Assembly (NCBI RefSeq): GCF_001426565.1
Contig: NZ_LMFA01000001.1
Location: 519,287-583,286, forward strand
DNA: 64,000 nucleotides
DNA from: Rhizobium sp. Root482
GTDB taxonomy: Bacteria; Pseudomonadota; Alphaproteobacteria; Rhizobiales; Rhizobiaceae
Direction: 5' to 3'
Part shown: positions 30,040 to 38,430 of the stretch, one piece after another
Numbering within the stretch: position 1 is the stretch's first letter
Layout of the letters: the number at the start of each line of letters is the position of its first letter
The notes under the pieces: generated by a model
Database searches by the model: none
Told to the model about the DNA's origin: nothing
What the model saw: the letters and a program-made list of their open reading frames with translations, nothing else
Position numbers and translations under genes: made by a program

Positions 30040-30972
30040 ATGGCTAGACATCGTTTTTCCGTTTCAAAACCGGCTCTTACGGCCTGCGCGTTGATCTCGG
30101 CTGCTCTTGCGGCCGGTTGCTCCAGCGTCGAGCGAACACCGATGGAACAGTTGATGGCCGTGCAGACTGCCATGCCGGTTGCAAAGCCGGGCACGGAGAT
30201 GACGGCCTATGCCCTGCCGACGCCGGATGGAGCGGCCACCGCGACAAGCGCTGCCCTTGCCGCCGAGACGGCGATGATGAACCCTGCGGAAGCGAAGCCA
30301 GTCGATACGGTCGCGGCCGATGTGTCGACAACGCCGCAGGCTTCCGCATCCGCGCAGGCGGCAACGCCGCCCGCCTTGCCTGAAACCGCAAATGCCCTGG
30401 TTCCGACCAAAGGCGATCGCACGCAGCAGATACCGCCGGGCCTCATGATGGGCGCCGCCATGGATTCGGATTTCGATACCGGCGAACCGGTCGGGCTCGA
30501 GACATTGGTCGCCAGGAACATGATCGTGCCGATGGCAAAGCCGACGCTTGGCGAAAAGGCCTATGCCGCGGCCAAGGCCATCCCCGCCTCGCTCGGCCTC
30601 GTTGAAAAGCCGACGAGCTCCCGTCCGGAACTCGATCGCCTGATCGCCTATTATGCCAAGCTGAACAATATCCCGGAAGAGCTGGTTCATCGCGTCGTGA
30701 AGCGCGAAAGCACCTATAATCCGCGCGCCTATAACAGCGGCAATTACGGACTCATGCAGATCCGCTACAACACCGCCAAGGGGCTCGGATATACCGGAAC
30801 GGCCGAAGGCCTGTTCGACGCCGAAACCAATCTGAAATACGCCACCAAATACCTGGCCGGCGCCTGGATGGTGGCCGACAACCAGAATGACGGCGCCGTC
30901 AAGCTCTATGCGAGCGGCTATTATTACCATGCCAAGCGCAAAGGCCTGCTCGAAAAGCTCGGCATGAAATAG
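30040..30972 (+). CDS. Lytic transglycosylase lipoprotein (SLT domain)
   Basis: Outer-membrane-anchored muramidase candidate. The N-terminus is a lipoprotein signal ending AALAAGC (Cys about 27). A long Ala/Pro/Thr-rich linker (about 30-180) follows. The SLT domain (about 195-310) has the catalytic Glu in VVKRESTYNPRAYN, then NYGLMQIRYNTAKGLGY and TNLKYATKYLAGAW. The end KLYASGYYYHAKRKG replaces the usual AYNxG with ASGYY, seen in some rhizobial members. 310 aa. It is convergent with the next gene (33-bp gap). Confidence 0.9.
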   Translation: MARHRFSVSKPALTACALISAALAAGCSSVERTPMEQLMAVQTAMPVAKPGTEMTAYALPTPDGAATATSAALAAETAMMNPAEAKPVDTVAADVSTTPQASASAQAATPPALPETANALVPTKGDRTQQIPPGLMMGAAMDSDFDTGEPVGLETLVARNMIVPMAKPTLGEKAYAAAKAIPASLGLVEKPTSSRPELDRLIAYYAKLNNIPEELVHRVVKRESTYNPRAYNSGNYGLMQIRYNTAKGLGYTGTAEGLFDAETNLKYATKYLAGAWMVADNQNDGAVKLYASGYYYHAKRKGLLEKLGMK

Positions 30973-31005
30973 GCGCGAGCCGCGCCCTCCACATTCCCTA
31001 CGCGA

Positions 31006-32355
31006 TCAATCGACCGCCTCGACGATCCTGGCTTGCAACAGGCGCGCATCGTAGCCGCTGCGCGACGGGGTGAGGCCGAGCCGCACCACGGCCAGACCGA
31101 GCGAGGGCACCAGCATCATCGTCTGTCCGTCATGCCCCTGAAGCCAATAGGCGTCATCGGGCAGCGGCGGCCCTTCCCCCTTGCCGAACTTCGTCCACAC
31201 CTGCCCTGCCCCGTAGCGACCGCCGGATGCCTTGGTGGGCGTATGCATGAATGCGACAAAGCCTTCCGGCAATATCCGCTCGCCGTTCCAATTGCCGTCC
31301 TGAAGCAGGAAAAGCCCGAATCGCGCCCAGTCCCGCGCCGTCGCATACATATAGGAGGAGCCGACGAAGGTGCCGTGCGCATCCGGCTCCAGCACCGCGC
31401 TTGCCATGCCGAGCGGACGGAACAGGGCAGCGCGCGGAAAGGTCAGCGCCTCTCTTACACTGTCGAACGTGCTCATCCACAGCCGCGACAGGATCGCGGA
31501 GGTGCCGCTTGAATAGCTGAAGCGCTGGCCGGGTTCCGCCTCCAGCGGCTTCTCCGCGGCAAAGGCGGCCATGTCGCCCTCCAGATAGAGCATCCGGGTG
31601 ACATCCGTGACGTCGCCATAATCCTCGTTGAATTGAAGGCCGCTCTGCATGGCCATGAGATCGGCAAGCGCGATCTTGCTGCGCTGGTCATTGCGCCATT
31701 GCAGCAGAAGCTCGGTCCGGTCGAGCGCCATCTCGCCGTCACGGATGCGAAGCCCCACCAGCGCGGCCGTCACCGATTTGGTCATCGACCAACCGAGAAG
31801 CGGCGTGGCGTGGCTGAACCCCTTGCCATAGTCCTCGGCGATGATCCGGCCGTCCTTGACGACGACGATGGCCCGCATGCCGGGACCGGCGAGCTGCGTA
31901 TCGGCCACCAGCGCCTGCACCGCCGGAACGACGGCCGTGCCACTGCCATCCGGCCAGGATTTCGCTTCGTCCAGTTGCAACGGCCTGCGGCGAAGCTGGC
32001 GGTTTCCGGGAAAGGCCGCGAACTCCCCCTGGGTAACATTGGTGCAGCCGAGTCCTTCGCGATAGATTGCATGGCCCGGCGCGGCGAACCCGAACATGCG
32101 CGCCGTCACCGTCTTGCGGGTCTCGTCCACCGATATGCGCACCAGCCGCAGAAGCGGGTGTCCGGGTGCCTGGACATCCTCAGCAAGGACCGCGTCGGCG
32201 TCCCGGCCGGCAATGAAGACATTGGAGCAGACGATCTTTGCCGCATAGCCATCGCCGACGCTCAGGAGCTCCGGCGGTGCAACGACCAGCCAGCCGACGA
32301 CGCCCGCAATGGCGGTCGACACCGATCCCGCAAGCCATAACCATTTCCTGCCCAT
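31006..32355 (-). CDS. Serine hydrolase of the beta-lactamase (class C/PBP4*) family
   Basis: A basic start and one hydrophobic segment (residues 8-28) suggest a membrane-anchored periplasmic domain. The active-site SxxK is SMTK (190-193, LGWSMTKSVTAALVG), the second motif is FSYSSGTSAIL, and near the end HDGQTMMLVPSLGLAVVRLG replaces the KTG box with HxG, as in esterase-like members. 449 aa. The ATG at 32355 has AGGGAA 6 nt upstream; a GTG two codons earlier is too close to it. It could be an esterase, a D-aminopeptidase or a peptide hydrolase; true beta-lactamase activity is less likely. Confidence 0.88.
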   Translation of the reverse strand: MGRKWLWLAGSVSTAIAGVVGWLVVAPPELLSVGDGYAAKIVCSNVFIAGRDADAVLAEDVQAPGHPLLRLVRISVDETRKTVTARMFGFAAPGHAIYREGLGCTNVTQGEFAAFPGNRQLRRRPLQLDEAKSWPDGSGTAVVPAVQALVADTQLAGPGMRAIVVVKDGRIIAEDYGKGFSHATPLLGWSMTKSVTAALVGLRIRDGEMALDRTELLLQWRNDQRSKIALADLMAMQSGLQFNEDYGDVTDVTRMLYLEGDMAAFAAEKPLEAEPGQRFSYSSGTSAILSRLWMSTFDSVREALTFPRAALFRPLGMASAVLEPDAHGTFVGSSYMYATARDWARFGLFLLQDGNWNGERILPEGFVAFMHTPTKASGGRYGAGQVWTKFGKGEGPPLPDDAYWLQGHDGQTMMLVPSLGLAVVRLGLTPSRSGYDARLLQARIVEAVD

Positions 32356-32444
32356 ATGCACTTCCCTGCTTTACTGCCGCCAGCAAAACAGGATTCTCGG
32401 TTTTTAGAAAGGCTTGATCGCAATCACTTTGGCGAGATAGGGCT

Positions 32445-34022
32445 CTAACCCATTGAGACGGCCGCGATCTTCTGCGGCTCGCGCTTCAAAATCGCCATTG
32501 CCTCCTGCGCGGAAACCGGCCGGGAAATCAGGAAACCCTGGGCTTCCGAAGCACCGAGTGCCCGCACGAACTCCATCTGCCCCTCGGTTTCGATCCCCTC
32601 GATCGTGGTCGATACCTGAAACGTGTTTCCGAGCTGCAGGATGATATCGACGAGTTCGGCATCGCGCTGATTGCCCATCATCGAGCGCGTGAAGGACCGG
32701 TCTACCTTGAGCTGGTCGAGCGGGAACCGCCTCAGATTGTTGATCGAGGAGAAGCCGATGCCGAAATCGTCGAGCGCGATGCGGACGCCATGGGCGCGCA
32801 GTTCGGTAAGACTGTCGCTGATGATGGCGGCATCGACGGAGAAAATCGATTCGGTAACCTCGATCGTCAGGCGTCCGGGCGCAAGGCCGGCCTCGGCCAG
32901 GCAGGCCTTTACATGCGCAACGAAGGCGCGATCCTTGAACTGGTCTCCGGCGACATTGACGGCCACGCCGGTCGGCGCCGGCCAGCGCGCGGCCTCCAGG
33001 CAGGCCGTCCGAACCACCCAGTTGCCGATCGGCAGGATCAGGCCGGTCTTCTCGGCGGCACCGATGAACCGGTCCGGCGGAATGATGCCCTTTTGCGGAT
33101 GCCGCCAGCGAATCAGCGCCTCGAAGGAGCGGATGGCGCGGCTTTCGATGCCGACGATCGGCTGGTATTCGAGAAAGAACTCGCCGGCCGCCAAGGCCCG
33201 AGAAAGATCATATTCGATCTCTCCCTTCCGCGTCGCCTCCACGGCCATATGCGGTTCATAGACCCTGTGGCTGTTGCCGGCGATTTCCTTGGCTTTGTAG
33301 AGCGCGAGGTCAGCCCGCTTGAGCACCGCCGACATCGAGCGGTCGTCCGGTTCGATATAGGCGACACCGACACTGCCGCCCGTCCAGAATTGCGCGGCGG
33401 AAAGCTGGAAGGGTTCGGCAAACAGGTTCTTGATGGTCAGGCAGATGTCTTCGATCTTGCCGTCGGAAGGCGTGCCGGCAATAACGATGACGAATTCGTC
33501 GCCGCCTAGCCGATAGACAGTGGCGGTTCCCGCCATCGCCTCGATCAACCGTTGCCCGAGCGCCACCAGCAATTCATCGCCGGCATCGTGCCCCATGGAA
33601 TCATTGACGAACTTGAAGCGGTCGAGATCAAGGAGCAGCAGCGCGCTGCGATCCCCAACCGCCGAGCCACCGGACAGCCGGTCGCGAATGTCGCGCTCCA
33701 GCGCGAAGCGGTTGGCCATGCCGGTCAACTGGTCGGTGTGCACGATGCGCGACAGATTTTCCTCGGTCCGGCGGCGCAGGTCGAGTTCCCGCACCAGCCG
33801 GCTGCGGCAGGCTCCCCATTGATGGAACAGCATTCCGCCGACAAGCGGCATGACACCGGCGGCGATCACCGCCGAAGCCGGCATTCCATTGGCCCAGAGC
33901 CCGCCGGACGTTTGCGCCAGCCGATCATAGAAGATGCACAAAGCCGGGGAAAGCGCCCCGATTGCTGCGCCGGCGACGGCATAGCATCGCTCCGATTTCG
34001 GCAAAATAGCTTTCAACATCAT
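32445..34022 (-). CDS. Membrane GGDEF-EAL protein (cyclic-di-GMP turnover)
   Basis: Two membrane helices (about residues 13-31 and 50-68) are followed by a GGDEF domain with intact GGDEF (173-177, YRLGGDEFVIV) and an EAL domain with intact EAL (301-303, SFEALIRW). Further EAL-domain residues (EVTES, LDDFGIGFSS, IEGIET) are also present. Both active sites look complete, so it could both make and degrade c-di-GMP. The inhibitory RxxD site is not evident ahead of GGDEF. 525 aa. The start at 34022 has GAGG about 7 nt upstream. It is divergent from btaA. Confidence 0.93.
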   Translation of the reverse strand: MMLKAILPKSERCYAVAGAAIGALSPALCIFYDRLAQTSGGLWANGMPASAVIAAGVMPLVGGMLFHQWGACRSRLVRELDLRRRTEENLSRIVHTDQLTGMANRFALERDIRDRLSGGSAVGDRSALLLLDLDRFKFVNDSMGHDAGDELLVALGQRLIEAMAGTATVYRLGGDEFVIVIAGTPSDGKIEDICLTIKNLFAEPFQLSAAQFWTGGSVGVAYIEPDDRSMSAVLKRADLALYKAKEIAGNSHRVYEPHMAVEATRKGEIEYDLSRALAAGEFFLEYQPIVGIESRAIRSFEALIRWRHPQKGIIPPDRFIGAAEKTGLILPIGNWVVRTACLEAARWPAPTGVAVNVAGDQFKDRAFVAHVKACLAEAGLAPGRLTIEVTESIFSVDAAIISDSLTELRAHGVRIALDDFGIGFSSINNLRRFPLDQLKVDRSFTRSMMGNQRDAELVDIILQLGNTFQVSTTIEGIETEGQMEFVRALGASEAQGFLISRPVSAQEAMAILKREPQKIAAVSMG

Positions 34023-34102
34023 GCTAGCGCCTCGAAGAAGAGGGCTTATTTAACATGTACAAACTTAATCAATTCTTATGGATGAGAATTCACATAAGCG
34101 CG

Positions 34103-34120
34103 CCGTCATGAAAGTGTAGC
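34103..34120 (+). promoter_or_regulatory. Partial Pho box-like motif upstream of btaA
   Basis: CCGTCAT, 4 bp, then GTGTAGC. The first half matches the PhoB half site CTGTCAT in 6 of 7 bases with correct spacing; the second half matches only 3 of 7. It lies 48-65 bp upstream of btaA. PhoB control of betaine-lipid genes is established in Sinorhizobium. Confidence 0.3.
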
Positions 34121-34167
34121 GTGCATGCCTTAGAAGCTCGCCCATCGTCAACGGATGGCAGGCTTAC

Positions 34168-35418
34168 ATGACCGATCTCGCCCCCGATGCAGGCTATCGC
34201 ACCTCAAATCACAAATTGAAGACCGCGCTGGTCCAGCACGCCGCGCTGACGCCGGCCGGGCTTTCCGAACGGGTCTTTGGACTGCTCTTTTCAGGTCTCG
34301 TTTATCCGCAGATATGGGAGGATCCGGCTGTCGATATGGAGGCGATGCAGATCCGCCCGGAGCATCACATCGTCACCATCGGATCGGGCGGCTGCAACAT
34401 GCTCGCCTATCTGTCGGCAGCGCCCGAGCGCATCGACGTGGTTGATCTCAACGCCCATCATGTGGCGCTCAACCGACTGAAGCTTGCGGCCTTCCGCCAT
34501 CTGCCGGGACATCCGGACGTGGTGCGCTTCCTCGCGCGCCATGATCTTCAAAGCAATATCCACGCCTATGATCTGTTCATCGCGCCGAAACTCGATGCCG
34601 CGACACGCCGATACTGGAATGCCCGCGGCCTGAACGGGCAAAGACGCATCGCGGTTTTCGGCAGGAACATCTATCGCACCGGCCTTCTCGGCCGCTTTAT
34701 CGGCCTTGGCCATCTTATCGCCCGGCTGCACGGCGTCGATCCGCGCGGCCTCGCCGAGGCCCGGTCAATGCGCGAACAAAGGCGGTTCTTCGACGAGCGC
34801 CTGGCGCCGCTGTTCGAGCGGCCGCTGATCCGCTGGATCACCCGTCGCAAAAGCTCGCTCTTCGGGCTGGGGATCCCGCCGCAGCAATTCGATGCGCTGG
34901 CAAGCCTGAGCGACGAAAGATCGCTTGCCCACGTCCTGCGGCAGAGGCTCGAAAAGCTCGCCTGCCACTTCCCGCTGAAGGAAAACTATTTTGCCTGGCA
35001 GGCCTTTGCCCGCCGTTACCCCCTGCCGCAGGAGGGCGAGCTTCCGGACTATCTGCAGGCCGGCCGTCACGAGACGATCCGCGCCAATACGGAGCGCGTC
35101 CGCGTCCATCAGGAAAGCATCACCACCCTCCTGGCCGGAAAAATGGCAGGGTCGGTCGATCGCTACGTGCTGCTCGACGCGCAGGACTGGATGTCCGACG
35201 CGCAGTTGGACGCATTGTGGACGGAAATCAGCCGCACGGCCGCAGAGGGCGCCATGATCATCTTCCGCACCGCTGCCTGCGCCAGCCTTGTCGAAGGCCG
35301 CGTCTCGCCGGCCCTGCTTTCGCAGTGGCACTATGAGGCCGATCGTTCGCAGGCGCTCAACCTGAAGGATCGGTCGGCGATCTATGGCGGATTTCATATC
35401 TACCGGAAGGCCGCATGA
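34168..35418 (+). CDS. btaA: Diacylglycerol 3-amino-3-carboxypropyl transferase BtaA
   Basis: First step of betaine lipid (DGTS) synthesis: moves the 3-amino-3-carboxypropyl group of S-adenosylmethionine to diacylglycerol. DUF3419 protein of 416 aa. The N-terminal LVYPQIWEDPAVDMEAM and the SAM-binding IVTIGSGGCNMLAYL (about 67-82) are characteristic, as is VDLNAHHVALNRLKLAA. The C-terminus ends SAIYGGFHIYRKA. Its stop overlaps the btaB start by 4 bp. In other rhizobia this pair replaces phospholipids when phosphate is scarce. The pairing with btaB makes the call firm. Confidence 0.93.
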   Translation: MTDLAPDAGYRTSNHKLKTALVQHAALTPAGLSERVFGLLFSGLVYPQIWEDPAVDMEAMQIRPEHHIVTIGSGGCNMLAYLSAAPERIDVVDLNAHHVALNRLKLAAFRHLPGHPDVVRFLARHDLQSNIHAYDLFIAPKLDAATRRYWNARGLNGQRRIAVFGRNIYRTGLLGRFIGLGHLIARLHGVDPRGLAEARSMREQRRFFDERLAPLFERPLIRWITRRKSSLFGLGIPPQQFDALASLSDERSLAHVLRQRLEKLACHFPLKENYFAWQAFARRYPLPQEGELPDYLQAGRHETIRANTERVRVHQESITTLLAGKMAGSVDRYVLLDAQDWMSDAQLDALWTEISRTAAEGAMIIFRTAACASLVEGRVSPALLSQWHYEADRSQALNLKDRSAIYGGFHIYRKAA

Positions 35419-36083
35419 CGGCCGTCGACGACAGATCGCGCGAGCATGCCCACCGCATGGACCGGATGTACCGCCTCCAGCGGCACATCTATGATGCGAC
35501 GCGCAAATATTATCTTCTCGGCCGTGATACGGCGATCCTCGGGCTCGACATTCCCGCCGGCGGCAGCGTGCTGGAAATCGGCTGTGGCACCGGCCGCAAT
35601 CTGGCGCTGACAGGCCGACGATTTCCCCGCGCCCGGTTGTTCGGGCTCGATATCTCGGCGGAGATGCTGATCTCCGCACGGGCGAAACTGGGCGAGACAT
35701 CCGGCGCGGTCCTGCGCATCGCCGACGCGACCGATTTCGACGCGGGCGATTTCGGCGAAACAGGCTTCGACCGCATCCTCATTTCCTATGCGCTGTCGAT
35801 GATCCCGGACTGGGAAGGGGCAATCGAGGCCGCCGTCGCGGCGCTCAATCCGGGCGGCTCGCTCCACATCGTCGATTTTGGCCAGCAGGAGTGCCTGCCG
35901 CCTCTCTGCCGGCGGGTCCTGCAGGCCTGGCTGAAGCGGTTCGACGTCACCCCGCGCGATAGGCTGCAGACGGTCCTTGCCGATCAGGCCTCAAGGCTCG
36001 GCGGCTCGATCGGGTACCGCGCGATCGGTCGCGGCTATGCCTGGCTTTTCATCCTGCGCCGCCCCGCCGGTGCGCCGCCGTAA
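35415..36083 (+). CDS. btaB: Diacylglyceryl homoserine N-methyltransferase BtaB
   Basis: Class I SAM methyltransferase that carries out three N-methylations to give DGTS. The SAM motif is VLEIGCGTGRNLALTG (about 51-66), with LFGLDISAEML as motif II and LNPGGSLHIVDFG after. The first 45 residues (HRMDRMYRLQRHIYDATRKY) are typical of BtaB. 222 aa. It is coupled to btaA through an ATGA overlap. Function follows from the pairing; alone it would be an unspecified methyltransferase. Confidence 0.9.
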   Translation: MTAVDDRSREHAHRMDRMYRLQRHIYDATRKYYLLGRDTAILGLDIPAGGSVLEIGCGTGRNLALTGRRFPRARLFGLDISAEMLISARAKLGETSGAVLRIADATDFDAGDFGETGFDRILISYALSMIPDWEGAIEAAVAALNPGGSLHIVDFGQQECLPPLCRRVLQAWLKRFDVTPRDRLQTVLADQASRLGGSIGYRAIGRGYAWLFILRRPAGAPP

Positions 36084-36291
36084 GCCCCACGTAATGATCT
36101 TGATTGATAGTCGATGAAGCTGCGGTATCGCCTGTTTCGCGATTGCGGCATCGCTTTGACAATTGCCGCTTGAAACTAACTCATTTTTTACGATGATATG
36201 ATGGAAATGAGGCAAGGGCCTCCGGGGAATTCACATCAGCGGATATCATCGTGTGAGGCAGCACAATCGATCGTTTCGGAACGGGGACCTC

Positions 36292-37092
36292 ATGCGCCGG
36301 CTATACCTGGCTCTTCTGCCTATCCTGACGCTTCTTGCCGGCTGCACCTCGACGGATTACGATCTCGTTTCCACCGCATCCATTCCGCCAAAATTCCAGG
36401 ACAAGGATCCGCAGGATTTCGGCCAGCGCACGCCGCATCACCACACCATCCACGGCATCGACGTCTCGAAATGGCAGGGCGATATCGATTGGGGCAAGGT
36501 GAAGGCGTCCGGCGTCTCCTTTGCCTTCATCAAGGCGACCGAAGGCAAGGACAGGATCGATGCGAAGTTCAGCGAATACTGGCCACAGGCCCGTGCCGCC
36601 GGCCTGCCCTATGCGCCCTACCATTTCTATTACTTCTGCTCGACCGCCGACCAGCAAGCGGACTGGTTCATCGCCAATGTACCGAAAAACGCAGTCCAGC
36701 TGCCGCCGGTGCTCGACGTCGAATGGAACAGCGAATCCAAGACCTGCCGCTACCGCCCCTCGCCATTGACCGTGCAGACGGAGATGAAGCGCTTCATGGA
36801 CCGGCTGGAGCGACACTACGGAAAGCGACCCATCATCTATACGTCCGTCGATTTCCACCGCGACAATCTCGTCGGGCAGTTCAACGATTATCATTTCTGG
36901 GTCCGCTCGGTCGCGGCGCATCCGACCGAGATCTATCCGGAGCGCCGCTGGGCCTTCTGGCAATATACCAGCACCGGCGTCATTCCGGGCATTGGCGGCA
37001 ATACTGACATCAACGTCTTTGCCGGCTCGAAGAAGAACTGGACCAGTTGGGTGGCAGCGGTCTCGAAAGCCCGCGAACAGGCCTCGAATTAG
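36292..37092 (+). CDS. GH25 muramidase lipoprotein
   Basis: Lysozyme-like (Chalaropsis type) enzyme, anchored by lipid. The lipobox is LTLLAGC (Cys about 18). The GH25 barrel spans about residues 50-255: HGIDVSKWQGDIDW holds the first catalytic Asp, VSFAFIKATEGK follows, and PPVLDVEWN holds the Asp-x-Glu pair. The end FWQYTSTGVIPGIGGNTDIN is the family closing motif. I start at 36292 with GGGGAC about 5 nt upstream. 266 aa. It could act in wall remodelling or on other bacteria; the context favours remodelling. Confidence 0.92.
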   Translation: MRRLYLALLPILTLLAGCTSTDYDLVSTASIPPKFQDKDPQDFGQRTPHHHTIHGIDVSKWQGDIDWGKVKASGVSFAFIKATEGKDRIDAKFSEYWPQARAAGLPYAPYHFYYFCSTADQQADWFIANVPKNAVQLPPVLDVEWNSESKTCRYRPSPLTVQTEMKRFMDRLERHYGKRPIIYTSVDFHRDNLVGQFNDYHFWVRSVAAHPTEIYPERRWAFWQYTSTGVIPGIGGNTDINVFAGSKKNWTSWVAAVSKAREQASN

Positions 37093-37233
37093 GCCTTTCG
37101 AAGGTGCCGGTTTCTTCTTTCCGCCCCATTGGCGTGCGACAGCGGCCGCTATGAGTTTCAAACCGAGAACGGCCCGTTTTCCGGGCCATGCCGTGTTCCT
37201 CCCGGGACGGCGGCACGACAGCAAGGACTTGCG

Positions 37234-38430
37234 ATGACACGCGGCACACTGCGCTCCCTTTTTTCATTCGGCTTCCTCACACTCGCCACGGGCGCGCTCG
37301 CACAGCAGCCGGCGGCGCCTTGCGGTGGCGATCTCGCGACATTCCTCGAGGGCGTGAAAGCCGAGGCGGTGGCCAAGGGCATTCCGGTGCAAACCGTCGA
37401 GCGCGCATTGGCCGGCGCGGCGATCTCGGAAAAGGTGCTTAGCCGCGACCGGGCACAGGGCGTCTTCAAGCAGAGTTTCACAGAATTTTCAGAACGCACC
37501 GTCAGCAAGGCGCGGCTGAATATCGGCGCCAAAAAGATGAAGGAATATGCCGCCGTCTTCCAGCGCGCGGAAAAGGAGTTCGGCGTCCCGGCGCCGGTGA
37601 TCGCCGCCTTCTGGGCGATGGAGACCGATTTCGGCGCCGTGCAGGGCGATTTCAACACCCGCAACGCGCTCGTCACGCTGGCCCATGACTGCCGCCGCCC
37701 GGAAATGTTCCGCCCGCAGCTGATCGCGGCCATCGAGATGGTCCAGCATGGCGACCTCGACCCGGAAACGACCACGGGCGCATGGGCCGGCGAAATCGGG
37801 CAGGTCCAGATGCTGCCGGAAGACATTATCGCACAAGGCATGGACGGCGACGGCGACGGCCATGTCAACCTCAAGCAAAGCTCCCCCGACGCCATCCTGA
37901 CGGCCGCGAAATTCATCAAGAGCCTTGGTTTCGTCGCAGGCCAGCCCTGGATCCAGGAGGTTAAGCTGCCGGAAAACCTGCCCTGGGAAAAGACCGGGCT
38001 GCAATCGGGCATGACGGCGGGTGACTGGTTCGCGCTCGGCGTCGCGCCACGCGACGGCAACACCGCCTTCGCCGACCTGCCTGCCTCCGTCGTCGTGCCG
38101 CAGGGACGCCGCGGCGTCGCCTTCATGACCTACCCCAATTTCAATGTCTATCTGGAATGGAACCAGTCCTTCATCTACACGACATCGGCCGCCTATTTCG
38201 CCACGCGGCTGGCCGGCGCCCCGCCCTATGAGGCGGGTTCGCCCGAACCGGGGCTGAGCGACGAGGGCATGAAAACGCTCCAGGCCAAATTGCAGGCCAA
38301 GGGGCACGATGTCGGCAAGATCGACGGTATTCTGGGCTCCGGCACGCGCGCCGCTCTGCAGAAAGAGCAGCAGCGCCTCGGCCTGCCCGCCGATGGCTGG
38401 GCGACGGAAGGCATTCTCAACGCCCTTTGA
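37234..38430 (+). CDS. Lytic murein transglycosylase, MltB type, with peptidoglycan-binding domain
   Basis: A signal peptide (about 1-25, LFSFGFLTLATGALAQQ) precedes an SLT_2 domain (about 35-330). The catalytic Glu is in AFWAMETDFGAVQGDFNTRNAL; GAWAGEIGQVQMLPEDIIAQG and DGDGDGHVNLKQSSPDAI are MltB landmarks. The C-terminal PG_binding_1 domain (about 335-397) has LQAKLQAKGHDVGKIDGILG. 398 aa. The ATG at 37234 has AAGGA about 8 nt upstream; an in-frame start 35 codons earlier is not signal-like. The end overlaps the convergent antiporter by 14 bp. Confidence 0.93.
   Translation: MTRGTLRSLFSFGFLTLATGALAQQPAAPCGGDLATFLEGVKAEAVAKGIPVQTVERALAGAAISEKVLSRDRAQGVFKQSFTEFSERTVSKARLNIGAKKMKEYAAVFQRAEKEFGVPAPVIAAFWAMETDFGAVQGDFNTRNALVTLAHDCRRPEMFRPQLIAAIEMVQHGDLDPETTTGAWAGEIGQVQMLPEDIIAQGMDGDGDGHVNLKQSSPDAILTAAKFIKSLGFVAGQPWIQEVKLPENLPWEKTGLQSGMTAGDWFALGVAPRDGNTAFADLPASVVVPQGRRGVAFMTYPNFNVYLEWNQSFIYTTSAAYFATRLAGAPPYEAGSPEPGLSDEGMKTLQAKLQAKGHDVGKIDGILGSGTRAALQKEQQRLGLPADGWATEGILNAL

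Noticed and set aside
37150-37190. GGCCCG-N5-CGGGCC hairpin after the GH25 gene as a terminator
   Set aside because: Stem of only 6 bp and no T run on the plus strand.
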